This document shows positions 51,378 through 60,252 of a stretch of 64,000 bases of DNA, in pieces; position 1 is the first letter of the stretch, and every line of letters begins with the position of its first letter. The position numbers were made by a program, and so were the translations under genes. This DNA is from Microbacteriaceae bacterium VKM Ac-2854. Its GTDB lineage: Bacteria; Actinomycetota; Actinomycetes; Actinomycetales; Microbacteriaceae. The notes under the pieces are model-generated. The model ran no database searches. It was not told the DNA's origin and was given only the letters and a program-made list of their open reading frames with translations. The stretch is from assembly GCA_013205085.1 (NCBI GenBank), contig JABMLH010000002.1, forward strand, positions 251,425-315,424. Direction: 5' to 3'.

Positions 51378-52664
51378 TCAGATCGCGTTGATGGGGATCG
51401 AACCCGTGCCCGGGTGCACTTCCTCCACGTGGTGCGGATACGTCGTGCCGCGGACCTTGTCGATCGAGATGCTGACGATCGCCAGCACGAAGCCGGCCAG
51501 CGTCAGCGCCACGCCGACCCAGATCGGCGAGATGTAGCCGAAGCCGGCGGCGATCACGAGCCCACCGAAGAAGGCGCCGGCCGAGTTGCCGATGTTCAGC
51601 GCCGAGTGGTTCAGCGCCGCGGCGATGGTCTGACTGTCCTTCGCCACATCCATCAGCCGCGTCTGGATCGCGGGACCCGCAGCCGAGGAGGATGCGGCGG
51701 CCAGGAACGTGAACGCCACGACTCCCACCACCGTCGACGCCGTCAGCGCCAGCCCCACCAGCGACACCGCGACGCAGACGAACATCACGAGCAGCGCCCG
51801 GCTGACGTTGCCGTCGGCCGCCCGTCCGCCGACCAGGTTGCCGACGGTCATACCGATACCCATCACCACGAGGATCCACGGCACGGCGCCCTCCGGCAAT
51901 CCGGCCACCTCGGTCACCAGCGGAGACACGTAGCTGAACATCGCGAAGAGACCGCCGAAGCCCACCGCGCCGACCGCGAGCGTCATCCAGACCTGCAGCT
52001 TGCCGAAGGCCTTGAGCTCGTTCTTCATCGTGGCGTTCTTATCGCCCGCCTGCATCGGCACCAGAAGCCACGTCGCAACGAACGTCGCCGCGAAGATCAG
52101 CGCGACCACCAAGTAGGCCACCCGCCAGCCGGCGTTCTGCCCGATGAAGGTGATCGCTGGCACACCGATCACGTTCGCGATCGTGAGCCCGCTCAGCACG
52201 AAGGCGACGCCCTGCCCGCGCTTGCCCGGCCCCATCAGCTCCGCCGCGACGAGGGAGGCGATGCCGAAGTACGCGCCGTGCGGCAGCGCCGCGACGAAGC
52301 GCGCGGCCAGCACCAGCTCGAATGTCGGCAGCAGCGCGGAGGCGATGGTGCCGAGCGTGAACGCGATCAGCAGACTCATCAGCAGGCGCTTGCGCGGCCA
52401 GCGGGCGGCTGCGGCGGCGATGGTCGGCGCGCCCACCACCACACCCAGGGCGTACGCCGAGATCAGCATCCCCGCCTGCGAGTTCGCCAGTTCCGGATCC
52501 GTCGCGTACACGCCCGGCAGCAGGTCGGCCGCGAGATTGGGCAGCAGCCCCATCGCGACGAATTCGGTCGAACCGATGGCGAAACCGCCCATCGCGAGCG
52601 CGAAAAGGGCAAGACGAGTACGGGTCGGCGACAGCTTCGTCGACCCGGAGGAGGTGGGGGCCAT
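51378..52664 (-). CDS. MFS transporter (DHA1-like)
   Basis: 428 residues, about 12 membrane segments. Motif-like RWPRKRLLMSLLIAFTLG lies between helices 2 and 3; STEFVAMGLLPNLAADL near the start resembles AraJ/PbuX-type exporters. The substrate is unknown; arabinose, purine or drug efflux are all possible. ATG 52664 is used. It stands alone, convergent with the regulator gene. Confidence 0.85.
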   Translation of the reverse strand: MAPTSSGSTKLSPTRTRLALFALAMGGFAIGSTEFVAMGLLPNLAADLLPGVYATDPELANSQAGMLISAYALGVVVGAPTIAAAAARWPRKRLLMSLLIAFTLGTIASALLPTFELVLAARFVAALPHGAYFGIASLVAAELMGPGKRGQGVAFVLSGLTIANVIGVPAITFIGQNAGWRVAYLVVALIFAATFVATWLLVPMQAGDKNATMKNELKAFGKLQVWMTLAVGAVGFGGLFAMFSYVSPLVTEVAGLPEGAVPWILVVMGIGMTVGNLVGGRAADGNVSRALLVMFVCVAVSLVGLALTASTVVGVVAFTFLAAASSSAAGPAIQTRLMDVAKDSQTIAAALNHSALNIGNSAGAFFGGLVIAAGFGYISPIWVGVALTLAGFVLAIVSISIDKVRGTTYPHHVEEVHPGTGSIPINAI

Positions 52665-52738
52665 GTGCACCAGAGTAGCGCGAGATCGAAACGATTCGAC
52701 CTCGGCTTCGAGTGGCCGTCCGCTCGGCATCCCGCGCT

Positions 52739-52805
52739 CCCCGCGAGATGCCTCTTCTGTACGTCCCTCCCGGTGTGTCGCGTACACAAATGGCATCTCG
52801 CGGGG
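52739..52805. repeat. Family B palindrome, copy 2
   Basis: CCCCGCGAGATGCC (52739-52752) pairs with 52792-52805. An inner TGTACG/CGTACA pair (52758-52763, 52781-52786) matches copy 1 in position. The loop is the reverse complement type of copy 1 (CGACACACCGGGAGGGA when reversed). It lies downstream of the thiamine-binding gene on the minus strand. Confidence 0.8.
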
Positions 52806-52829
52806 CCACGACCGACGGAGCCCGGGCGA

Positions 52830-53135
52830 TCAGAGCCCGTCGATCGCCTTCTCGAGCCGTTCCAGCTTGCCGTCCATCTCGCCGCTGTGACCGGGGCGGA
52901 TGTCCGCCTTCAGCACCAGCGAGACCCGCGGACCGAAGGCGCCCACGGCTTCCGTGGCGCGCTTGACCACGTCGAAGACCTCGTCCCAGCTGCCTTCGAC
53001 CTCGGTGAACATCGATGAGGTGCGGTTGGGCAGCCCCGAATCGCGCACGATCTTCACCGCGGCGGCGACCGCGTCGTGCACCGAGGCATCGGGGTTGTCG
53101 CCACCAGAAGGGGCGACCGAGAAAGCGATCAGCAT
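52830..53135 (-). CDS. Thiamine-binding protein (MTH1187/YkoF family)
   Basis: 101 residues, the typical length. Ferredoxin-like fold with IAFSVAPSG, SVHDAVAAAVKIVRDSGLP (as HDAVAAAVKIVRDSGLP) and FEVEGSW-like TEVEGSWDEVFDVV. The family binds thiamine or hydroxymethylpyrimidine-like ligands. ATG 53135 has a GGAGG site. Probably cytoplasmic. Confidence 0.85.
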   Translation of the reverse strand: MLIAFSVAPSGGDNPDASVHDAVAAAVKIVRDSGLPNRTSSMFTEVEGSWDEVFDVVKRATEAVGAFGPRVSLVLKADIRPGHSGEMDGKLERLEKAIDGL

Positions 53136-53179
53136 GGCAGAGCCTCCGTCCGAGCGGAGGGACTCCGCACCGGTCGAGC

Positions 53180-54460
53180 CTACGACCCCGTCGAGAACTG
53201 CGTGCGGTCCAGTGCCACCGGGGCGAACGTGATCGCCGGGCGCGCCAGCCGGACGACTTCCCGCAGCACCCAGCCGAGCGCCACGAAGTACAGCACGTTG
53301 CGGGCGCTCAGCACGAGGACCATCAGCGGGTTGAGCGAGAGCAGGTCGATGTACAGGTACGGATACACGAGCTGCGTCAGCGCGCCGATCCCCCACACCA
53401 GCAGCGCCGGACGGGCGAAGTCGCGGCCCGACACCACCAGCCCCGCCACCACGGGCGCGGCCAACCACACCACGTACTGCGGCGAGCCGACCTTGTTGAA
53501 GCCGATCAGCGCGAGCGCGAACGCGAGCGAGAGCAGCGGCAGCAGCCGACCCGCATCCGCTCCGGAGCGCAACGCGCGGATGCCCAGCAGCACGATCGCG
53601 AGCACGGCCACGGCGAGCAGCGGATTCATGGCCGACGCGACCGCCTCCGTCCACGCGCCCGTGACTTCGAAGGTGTTCAGGGGCCGGTCGTAGTACACGG
53701 TCGCCCCGGGCACGCCGAGCATCGCCAGCCACACCCAGATCGTGCTCACCGGCGCCTCCACCTGCAGTCCGCGGGAGGTCTGATCGCTGAAGAAGCTGAA
53801 GATCCGGTCTCCGCTGCCCAGGGTCAAGGCGATCAGCACGATGGTGACCGAACCGACCACCGCGACCTGCAACATCCGGCGACGCGATGTCAGCAGGATC
53901 AACGCCGCGGCGAGGACGGCCGCCGGCCAGACCTTGATCCAGGTGGCGATCGTCAGCAGTACCGCGGCGGCGATCGGCCGCTGCGCGACCCAGACGAGAG
54001 CGACGATCACGAGCGGCACGGTGAAGGCGTCGATGCGCCCGAGCGCGATCGGGCCGAGCAGGAGCAGGAACGCGAGCCACCACCAGGCCGCCCGCGCTCG
54101 CAGTCCGCGCCGCCAGCCGATCAGGAGACCGAAGGCCAGCCCGTTCGCGAGCACGGTGAGGGCGAGCCAGGTGATGTCGTACAGACCGGATCCGAACATC
54201 CAGGCCGCCGCGATCGGCACCCACGCCAGGATCGGATAGACCCACACGCTGTCGATGCCGACGATGCCTTCGCCCGCGACGGCCTGGCGCATCCACTCCT
54301 TGTAGACGATCGAGACGTCGCCGATCGGTAGCCCGGGCGCGAACAGGCACAACAGCACCAGCACGAGGTGGACGACGGCGAAGCCGAGCCAGAGCGCGGC
54401 GACGGGATGCGTGCGCACCCACGCGGGAGCGACGACGGAACGCGAGGAGGGGGACGGCAC
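53180..54460 (-). CDS. GT87-type polyprenol-dependent mannosyltransferase
   Basis: 426 residues with about ten to eleven membrane segments. The DUF2029/GT87 pattern of actinobacterial alpha-mannosyltransferases is seen: an early SIVYKEWMRQAV with a conserved acidic loop, RIDAFTVPLVI, KVWPAAVLAAAL and a GSPQYVVWLAAPVV segment. These enzymes use polyprenyl-phosphomannose to build lipoglycans. GTG 54460 is chosen as the start. Confidence 0.75.
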   Translation of the reverse strand: MPSPSSRSVVAPAWVRTHPVAALWLGFAVVHLVLVLLCLFAPGLPIGDVSIVYKEWMRQAVAGEGIVGIDSVWVYPILAWVPIAAAWMFGSGLYDITWLALTVLANGLAFGLLIGWRRGLRARAAWWWLAFLLLLGPIALGRIDAFTVPLVIVALVWVAQRPIAAAVLLTIATWIKVWPAAVLAAALILLTSRRRMLQVAVVGSVTIVLIALTLGSGDRIFSFFSDQTSRGLQVEAPVSTIWVWLAMLGVPGATVYYDRPLNTFEVTGAWTEAVASAMNPLLAVAVLAIVLLGIRALRSGADAGRLLPLLSLAFALALIGFNKVGSPQYVVWLAAPVVAGLVVSGRDFARPALLVWGIGALTQLVYPYLYIDLLSLNPLMVLVLSARNVLYFVALGWVLREVVRLARPAITFAPVALDRTQFSTGS

Positions 54461-54593
54461 GGCGACATCATAGGCGGCGCGGTGATCCGGAGACTGGCAG
54501 TGCAATGCGGCGTCACCGTCACGCGACACAAACTCGGATGCAGCACAATTGGAAGTCGTCTCCCCCTCGTCTCGGCTGTCCGGAAGGCCCACC

Positions 54594-55430
54594 ATGCCCC
54601 GCTACTCCCTGCTCTCCCGGCTCGGGCGCGCCGCCGCCCTCGTCACCGCCACCGGCCTGCTGCTGTCTGCCTGCTCCTCCGGCAGCACCGCGTCAGCCGA
54701 TGGCTACGTCACCGACGGGAAGTTCACCGTCGGCACCAGCGAGCCCGCCTATTCGCCGTGGGTGCTCGACGACGACCCGGAGTCGGGCGAGGGCTTCGAA
54801 TCCGCGGTCGCCTACGCCGTCGCCGACGAGCTGGGCTTCGCGAAGGACGACGTCGTCTGGGTGCGCACCACCTTCGACGAGGCGATCGCCCCGGGCGCGA
54901 AGAACTTCGACGTCAACATCCAGCAGTACTCGATCACCGACGACCGCAAGAAGAACGTCGACTTCTCCTCCCCCTACTACGTCACGACGCAGGCCGTCAT
55001 CACGACCGACGCCTCGCCCGCCGCGTCCGCCACGTCGATCGCCGATCTGAAGGGCCTGCTGATCGGCGCCGCGACGGGCACCACCAGCTTCAGCGCGATC
55101 GAGGACGTGATCGCGCCCACGGCCGGCGCCCAGGCGTTCAACTCGAACGACGACGCCAAGCTCGCCCTGCAGAACGGTCAGGTCGACGCCCTCGTCGTCG
55201 ACCTGCCGACCGCGTTCTACCTCACCTCGGCCGAGCTGGACGGCGGCGTCATTCTCGGCCAGTTGCCTGCCGACGGCAGCACGGGTGACGAGCTCGGTCT
55301 GGTGCTGGACAAGGACAGCCCGCTGACCGACAAAGTCACCGCCGCGGTGGATGCGCTGCGCGAGAACGGCACGCTGGCCGAGCTCGAGCAGACCTGGCTC
55401 ACCGACGCCGGCGCGCCCATTCTGCAGTAG
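54594..55430 (+). CDS. Polar amino-acid ABC transporter binding lipoprotein
   Basis: 278 residues. Lipobox LSAC near residue 26 and a Ser-rich linker, then a family-3 solute-binding domain: KFTVGTSEPAYSPW, GFESAVAYAVADELG, FDVNIQQYSITDDRKK and a VDLPTAFYL segment. Probably binds a polar amino acid. ATG 54594 follows GGAAGG. Its TAG stop overlaps the GTG of the permease gene by one base. Confidence 0.9.
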   Translation: MPRYSLLSRLGRAAALVTATGLLLSACSSGSTASADGYVTDGKFTVGTSEPAYSPWVLDDDPESGEGFESAVAYAVADELGFAKDDVVWVRTTFDEAIAPGAKNFDVNIQQYSITDDRKKNVDFSSPYYVTTQAVITTDASPAASATSIADLKGLLIGAATGTTSFSAIEDVIAPTAGAQAFNSNDDAKLALQNGQVDALVVDLPTAFYLTSAELDGGVILGQLPADGSTGDELGLVLDKDSPLTDKVTAAVDALRENGTLAELEQTWLTDAGAPILQ

Positions 55431-56293
55431 TGCGCGCAGCCCTCGCTCCCCGCGAGCCGATCAGCGCGCTCGAGCGCGATCGGCGGCGCTTCCGCGCCCG
55501 GCAGACGGCGCGTTCGGTGGCGCTGAGCGCGGTCAGCACCCTCGTGTTCGCCGCGGTGTGCTGGATCGCCCTGATCAATACGCCGGGCTGGGCGCGGGTG
55601 CAGCAGTCGTTCTTCGACCTCGGGGTCGCGGCGGACGCGTGGCCGCGGGTGTTCGAGGGTCTGCTGCTGAACATCCGCGTCCTGCTGATCGCCGCGGCGG
55701 GGGTGCTCGTCCTCAGCCTCGTGCTCGCCGCGATCCGGACGCTGCGCGGAGCCGTGTTCTTCCCGCTGCGCGCGCTGGCGGCGGGCTACACCGATCTCTT
55801 CCGCGGCATGCCGCTGATCATCGTGCTGTACATCGTCGGATTCGGACTGCCAGGGCTCGGCTTCTTCCCGCGGCTGCCGGCCGAGTTCTGGGGCACGATC
55901 GCGCTGATCCTCACCTACTCCGCGTACGTCTCCGAGGTCTTCCGCGCCGGCATCGAGGCCGTGCATCCCTCCCAGCGCTTGGCCGCGCGCTCGCTGGGCC
56001 TCAGCCACTACCGCACGCTGCGGCTGGTGATCCTGCCGCAGGCGGTGCGCAAGGTCACACCGGCGCTGATGAACGATTTCGTCGCGATGCAGAAGGACGT
56101 CGGCCTGATCTCGGTGCTCGGCGCGGTGGACGCGGTGCGAGCCGCGCAGATCGAGACCGCGGCGGCGGCGAACTTCACGCCGTACGTGCTGGCCGGGCTG
56201 CTGTTCGTGCTGCTCGCGCTGCCGATGATCCGACTGACGGACTGGTACACCGCGCGGGTGCGCGGGCGCGAACAGATCGGCACGATCGTATGA
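55430..56293 (+). CDS. Polar amino-acid ABC transporter permease
   Basis: 287 residues, about five membrane segments preceded by a basic N-terminal tail. HisM/GlnP-type loop: TDLFRGMPLIIVLYIVGFGLP (as TDLFRGMPLIIVLYIV) and the EAA-like SLGLSHYRTLRLVILPQAVRK. GTG 55430 overlaps the binding-protein stop by one base. It overlaps the ATPase gene (ATGA). Confidence 0.9.
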   Translation: MRAALAPREPISALERDRRRFRARQTARSVALSAVSTLVFAAVCWIALINTPGWARVQQSFFDLGVAADAWPRVFEGLLLNIRVLLIAAAGVLVLSLVLAAIRTLRGAVFFPLRALAAGYTDLFRGMPLIIVLYIVGFGLPGLGFFPRLPAEFWGTIALILTYSAYVSEVFRAGIEAVHPSQRLAARSLGLSHYRTLRLVILPQAVRKVTPALMNDFVAMQKDVGLISVLGAVDAVRAAQIETAAAANFTPYVLAGLLFVLLALPMIRLTDWYTARVRGREQIGTIV

Positions 56294-57024
56294 GTGTGCT
56301 CTCGCTCCGGGGCATCCGGAAGTCGTTCGGCGACACCCCGGTGCTGCGCGGGATCGACCTCGACGTGAACAGCCACGAGGTGATCGCTCTGATCGGCGCG
56401 TCCGGCTCCGGCAAGTCGACGCTGCTGCGCACGATCAACCTGCTCGAGCGGATCGACGACGGTCAGATCCTGCTGCAGGGTGCGGACATCTCGGACCCGC
56501 GGATCGACGTGGACGCGGTGCGCGCGCGGATCGGCGTGGTCTTCCAGCACTTCAACCTCTTCCCGCACCTGTCGGTGTTGGACAACGTCACGCTGGCGTC
56601 GCGAAAGGTGCACCGGGCCCCGCGGCGGGAGGCGGAGGCGCGCGGACGGGAACTGCTCGCGCAGGTGGGCCTCGCCGAGAAGGCGCGCGAGTTCCCGGAT
56701 CGGCTCTCCGGCGGTCAGCAGCAGCGCGTGGCGATCGTGCGCGCGCTCGCGACGGATCCGGAACTGCTGCTGCTCGACGAGATCACCAGCGCCCTGGATC
56801 CCGAACTCGTCGCCGAGGTGCTCGACCTGGTGCGCGCGCTGGGCGACTCCGGCACCACGATCGTGATGGCCACCCACGAGATGGCGTTCGCGCGCGACGT
56901 GGCCGACCGGGTGGTCTTCTTGGACCAGGGCGTCGTCGCCGAATCCGGCCCACCATCGCAGCTCTTCGAGGCACCCCGGGAGGAACGCACCCGGGCCTTC
57001 CTCACGCGCTTCAGCGCGGGGTGA
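56290..57024 (+). CDS. Polar amino-acid ABC transporter ATPase
   Basis: 244 residues. Walker A GASGSGKST, Q-loop VVFQHFNLFPH, signature LSGGQQQR, Walker B LLLLDEIT and H-loop MATHEMAF, all typical of the PAAT family (GlnQ-like). Note LDEIT in place of LDEPT. ATG 56290 overlaps the permease stop. Confidence 0.93.
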   Translation: MSVLSLRGIRKSFGDTPVLRGIDLDVNSHEVIALIGASGSGKSTLLRTINLLERIDDGQILLQGADISDPRIDVDAVRARIGVVFQHFNLFPHLSVLDNVTLASRKVHRAPRREAEARGRELLAQVGLAEKAREFPDRLSGGQQQRVAIVRALATDPELLLLDEITSALDPELVAEVLDLVRALGDSGTTIVMATHEMAFARDVADRVVFLDQGVVAESGPPSQLFEAPREERTRAFLTRFSAG

Positions 57025-57130
57025 GCGCCGTTCGCTGGTTCGAGCGGGGCGGGGCTCGCTCGCCGGGTGGGAGAGCGCACCGAAACCACGGGTTCGCTGA
57101 TCGCGGAGCCGCTTCGCCGGGCGACGCCTC

Positions 57131-58672
57131 TCAGTACCCCGAGAACGCGTCCGTGTGCACGCGTTTCACACCCACGGCGCGCAGTACCGGGCGCAGCGCC
57201 GCCACCATGGCGGGCGAACCCGAGATGTAACCGCGCCGGCCGGCCGCATCCGGCACTGCCTCGCGCAGCGTCTCCGCGGTGATCCGTCCGTCGATCCGGC
57301 TCCAGCCCTCGGGCAACGGACCGGTCTCGCCGCGGCACGCCAGCACCACCCGCACGCCCGCGTACTCGAGCAGCTCGCGATACGCGATCTCGGCCGGGTC
57401 ACTGACGGCATAGACCAGCACGATGTCGCGCCGGTGGCCGGTGGCGCGAAGCTGCGCGATCTGGCTGGCGAACGGAGTGATCCCGATCCCGCCCGCGACC
57501 AGCAGCAGCGGCACCTTCCGGTCCCGCGGCAGCACGAAGTCGCCACCGACGGCGGTCGCCCGCAGCGTCGCGCCCGACTCGACCGCGGCCAGTTCGCGCT
57601 TGAACGAGCTGGACTTCTCGGGCAACCGGGTCGCCACCGCGAGGGTACCGGCGGCCGGCGCGGATGCGATGCTGAAGGTGCGTCGGGATCCGCGGCCATC
57701 GGCGCGGTGCGGCAGGTGCAGCTCGAGGTACTGCCCGGCCGAGAAGCGCACGGGGCGCGCCGGCTCGAAGGTGTACTCCGCGATCTCGGGGCTGAGCCGG
57801 CGGGTGCCGACGAGCGCCAAACGGATGCCGCGACGCTGACCGAGCAGGAACGCGATCAGGTTCGCGACGACGAGGCCGAGCTCCGGCGACGCGTAGAAGA
57901 CTCCGAACTGGATCGGCAGCGTCGCGAGCAGGGCGGCGACCACGGCGAGCAGCAGACGCTGGCTGCGCTTGGGCGCCTGGGTCAACGGCTCCGTCAGCAT
58001 AAAAGCCCCGGCGAAGACGAAGGGGTACGCGGTGATCACCTGGCCCAGCGCCTCGCCGAGTCCGAGCCCGTTCTGACTCAGGCGCAGCGCCGACACGACG
58101 ACCGCGACGAGCACGTACAGGCCGACGACGCTCCAGTTCTTCGTCCGCGCCACCACGATCAGTGCGCCGAGGATGACGTAGGGCCACAGCGCTCCGGAGG
58201 CGACCCACCACACGGCGGCGGTGCTCAGCACCGGGATCGGCGCCGCCCCGATCGCGGTCGTGATCGAGTAGATCAGCGAGATGAGAAACACCGCGAAGGC
58301 CGCCGGGTTGAAGATGTGCCGCCCGCGCCAGGCGATGACGAACTTCGACGCCCCGGCGATGGCGGCGACGATCGCGATGGTCACCAGGCTCGTCGGATCC
58401 GCGGTCGGGAAGAGCAGGAACGTCAGCAGGAATCCGGTGATCAGGGAGGATTCGAGGTGCGCGCGGGTGCCGACCGCTCTGGCGAGCGCCCAGCTGACGA
58501 GTGTCGTGACGCCGATCGCCACGATCGCAGAGCAGAGCAGCTCCAACGGCGTGTAGACGAGGGCTCCGAACGCGGCGTAACCGAGCGCGATCACGAACAG
58601 GGCGGCGAGCACGAGCCAGACCAGCCGATACATGGTGACGCGGCCGAGCCGACTGTCGAGGGTGGCGATCAA
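57131..58672 (-). CDS. RnfD/NqrB-like membrane domain fused to FNR-type reductase
   Basis: 513 residues. N-terminal half: about eight to ten membrane segments with FMLTEPLTQAPKR, resembling the flavin-attachment segment of NqrB/RnfD, though the exact Thr is not certain. C-terminal half: FAD-binding barrel (GQYLELHLPH and SIASAP) and NAD(P)-binding region (LLLVAGGIGITPF, ISGSPAMV). The inferred role is to pass electrons from NAD(P)H across the membrane. The start is TTG 58672 (TTGA overlap with apbE), supported by a conserved LDSRLGRVTMYRL N-terminus; ATG 58633 would be shorter. Confidence 0.75.
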   Translation of the reverse strand: MIATLDSRLGRVTMYRLVWLVLAALFVIALGYAAFGALVYTPLELLCSAIVAIGVTTLVSWALARAVGTRAHLESSLITGFLLTFLLFPTADPTSLVTIAIVAAIAGASKFVIAWRGRHIFNPAAFAVFLISLIYSITTAIGAAPIPVLSTAAVWWVASGALWPYVILGALIVVARTKNWSVVGLYVLVAVVVSALRLSQNGLGLGEALGQVITAYPFVFAGAFMLTEPLTQAPKRSQRLLLAVVAALLATLPIQFGVFYASPELGLVVANLIAFLLGQRRGIRLALVGTRRLSPEIAEYTFEPARPVRFSAGQYLELHLPHRADGRGSRRTFSIASAPAAGTLAVATRLPEKSSSFKRELAAVESGATLRATAVGGDFVLPRDRKVPLLLVAGGIGITPFASQIAQLRATGHRRDIVLVYAVSDPAEIAYRELLEYAGVRVVLACRGETGPLPEGWSRIDGRITAETLREAVPDAAGRRGYISGSPAMVAALRPVLRAVGVKRVHTDAFSGY

Positions 58673-59544
58673 CGGAAGACCTCTCCGGGGAAGGTGGCGG
58701 AGTACTGCGCGGAGCCGTCGGAGAACATCCGCAGGTAGTCGAAGTCGAAGCTCTCGGCGAGCTTCTCGGGCTCGACGAGGAAGAGCGCGGTGGCCAGGCC
58801 ATCGGCGATCAGGCCGGTCTCGGCGATCGCCCACGTGGCGACGACGGTGCGGACGGGCTCGCCGGTACGACCGTCGAGCACGTGGTGCAGGCCGTCGCCC
58901 CAGGTGCGGCGATTGCTGGCGGAGGCGCAGAGGGCGCGCTCCCCCGGAGTCGCGACGCCGATCGCTCGGCTCGCGTCGTACGGATGCTCCAGCGCCGCGC
59001 GGTACTTGGGCACGCCGTAGGCGCGCATGTCGCCGCTGCCGTCGACGACCACGCGGTCGATGCCGGCCGCGACGAGCATCCGCAGGACGAGATCGACGAG
59101 GTAGCCCTTGCCGGCCGCGCCGACGTCGAGCACCACGGGGGCTGCGGTCGCGACCGTTGCGGCACCGACGCGCGCGTCGCGCCACGAGGGGGCCGGGGCG
59201 GGCGGGCCGCTCGGAATGAGCGAGTACGTCGCGTCGTAGCCGAGCCGCTCCAGCGCGTCGCCGACGAACGGAGTGACGGCGCCGGCGGAGAGGTCGAAGA
59301 GTCGGTCGTACACCGAGAAGAGTTCGGCCGCGTCATCCGGGAACTCGTAGGATCCGGATCCGCTGCGCAGCCGCGAGACGAGCGAGTCGTCACGGAAGCG
59401 CGAGTAGCTGTGGTCGAAGTCCGCGATCCGTTCGGTGACCGCGGTGCGGAGCTCGTCCGGGAGTTCGACGGCGGATTCGATCTGCCAGCGCGTGCCGATC
59501 GCCTCGAACTCCCAGACGACCGGGAGCGTATTACGCAGCGGCAT
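58669..59544 (-). CDS. apbE: FAD:protein FMN transferase (ApbE-like)
   Basis: 291 residues. ApbE-type motifs: DFDHSYSRFRDDS, DVGAAGKGYLVD and VDGSGDMRAYG, with SNRRTW and LDGRTG near the C-terminus. It transfers FMN from FAD to a Thr of acceptor proteins. No signal peptide or lipobox is visible, unlike many secreted ApbE. Its start overlaps the FMN-binding lipoprotein gene by 14 bp and its stop overlaps the RnfD/FNR fusion, so one operon is likely. Confidence 0.88.
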   Translation of the reverse strand: MPLRNTLPVVWEFEAIGTRWQIESAVELPDELRTAVTERIADFDHSYSRFRDDSLVSRLRSGSGSYEFPDDAAELFSVYDRLFDLSAGAVTPFVGDALERLGYDATYSLIPSGPPAPAPSWRDARVGAATVATAAPVVLDVGAAGKGYLVDLVLRMLVAAGIDRVVVDGSGDMRAYGVPKYRAALEHPYDASRAIGVATPGERALCASASNRRTWGDGLHHVLDGRTGEPVRTVVATWAIAETGLIADGLATALFLVEPEKLAESFDFDYLRMFSDGSAQYSATFPGEVFR

Positions 59545-60028
59545 CGGCCTTGATGGTCTCGACCGCGTCGTTGAAGCCGGTCGAGGTGAGCGAGGAGCCC
59601 GAGACCTTCGACACGTCGAGGTCGTCGATGTCCTTGCCGACGACGACCGCGGCGATGCCGCTGGCGAACTTGGTCTGGTACTGGGTGCCGGTGGGGTTCT
59701 CCGACTCGGGGGTCACGGTGACCGCCGTGACGACGTCGCCCTCGAGCGTGATCGAGACGCCGACGGTCTCGTTGCCTCCGGGCGAGGTGTAGGAGCCTTC
59801 GGCCTCGTAGGTGCCGTCGGCGTAGGTGCTCGCGGCCGTCTCGGCGGCGGCGCTGGACTCGGTCGTGGCGGGGGTGGTCGCCTCGGTGGTGGCCTGAGTG
59901 GTGGCCTCGGTGGTGACTTCGCTCTCCGCGGTGGCGGCGCTGGAGCAGGCGGCGAGCGAGGCCAGCGCGCCGACGCCGAGCACGATGCTCGCGGCGTAGC
60001 GGACGGTGGTGGGGGTCTTCGTCGTCAT
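59531..60028 (-). CDS. FMN-binding lipoprotein
   Basis: 165 residues. Lipobox LAAC (Cys28), a long Thr/Ala linker with repeated TTEATT, then an FMN-binding domain (GTYEAEGSYTSPGGNETVG, as YEAEGSYTSPGGNETVG). The C-terminus carries SGSSLTS, a variant of the SGATxT flavinylation site, with Thr148 the likely acceptor. It would be the extracytoplasmic electron acceptor loaded by ApbE. First gene of the operon. Confidence 0.85.
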   Translation of the reverse strand: MTTKTPTTVRYAASIVLGVGALASLAACSSAATAESEVTTEATTQATTEATTPATTESSAAAETAASTYADGTYEAEGSYTSPGGNETVGVSITLEGDVVTAVTVTPESENPTGTQYQTKFASGIAAVVVGKDIDDLDVSKVSGSSLTSTGFNDAVETIKADAAA

Positions 60029-60252
60029 GGGGTTCCTCCTGGAGGGTGGTTACGCATACGAACGTATCGACGTGTTCTATGGGGTTCCTTTGAGGCGGCT
60101 ACGACACCAGCGTGAGGTGCTGCCGCCCTACCCTGACCAACGGGATGCCCCGCGGAACGGTTCACTCCTCCCGCGACGGACCCCCTCAGCACGCGAGGGC
60201 GCCCGCGCCCGCGGGTCCCTCGCGTGCTGGCCGGGTCCCTCGCAGAGGCGGA
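60029..60252. other. Gene-free region with hairpin F
   Basis: No gene is seen. It holds the promoter region of the FMN-binding lipoprotein gene and the hairpin at 60187-60229. TACGAACGTATCG at 60057-60069 is an imperfect palindrome and may be a regulator site. Confidence 0.4.
60187..60229. terminator. Hairpin F after NAD(P)HX dehydratase gene
   Basis: CAGCACGCGAGGG (60187-60199) pairs perfectly with CCCTCGCGTGCTG (60217-60229). It lies downstream of the minus-strand NnrD gene, and can terminate it. The GGGTCCCTCG that follows repeats once more at 60234. Confidence 0.65.
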
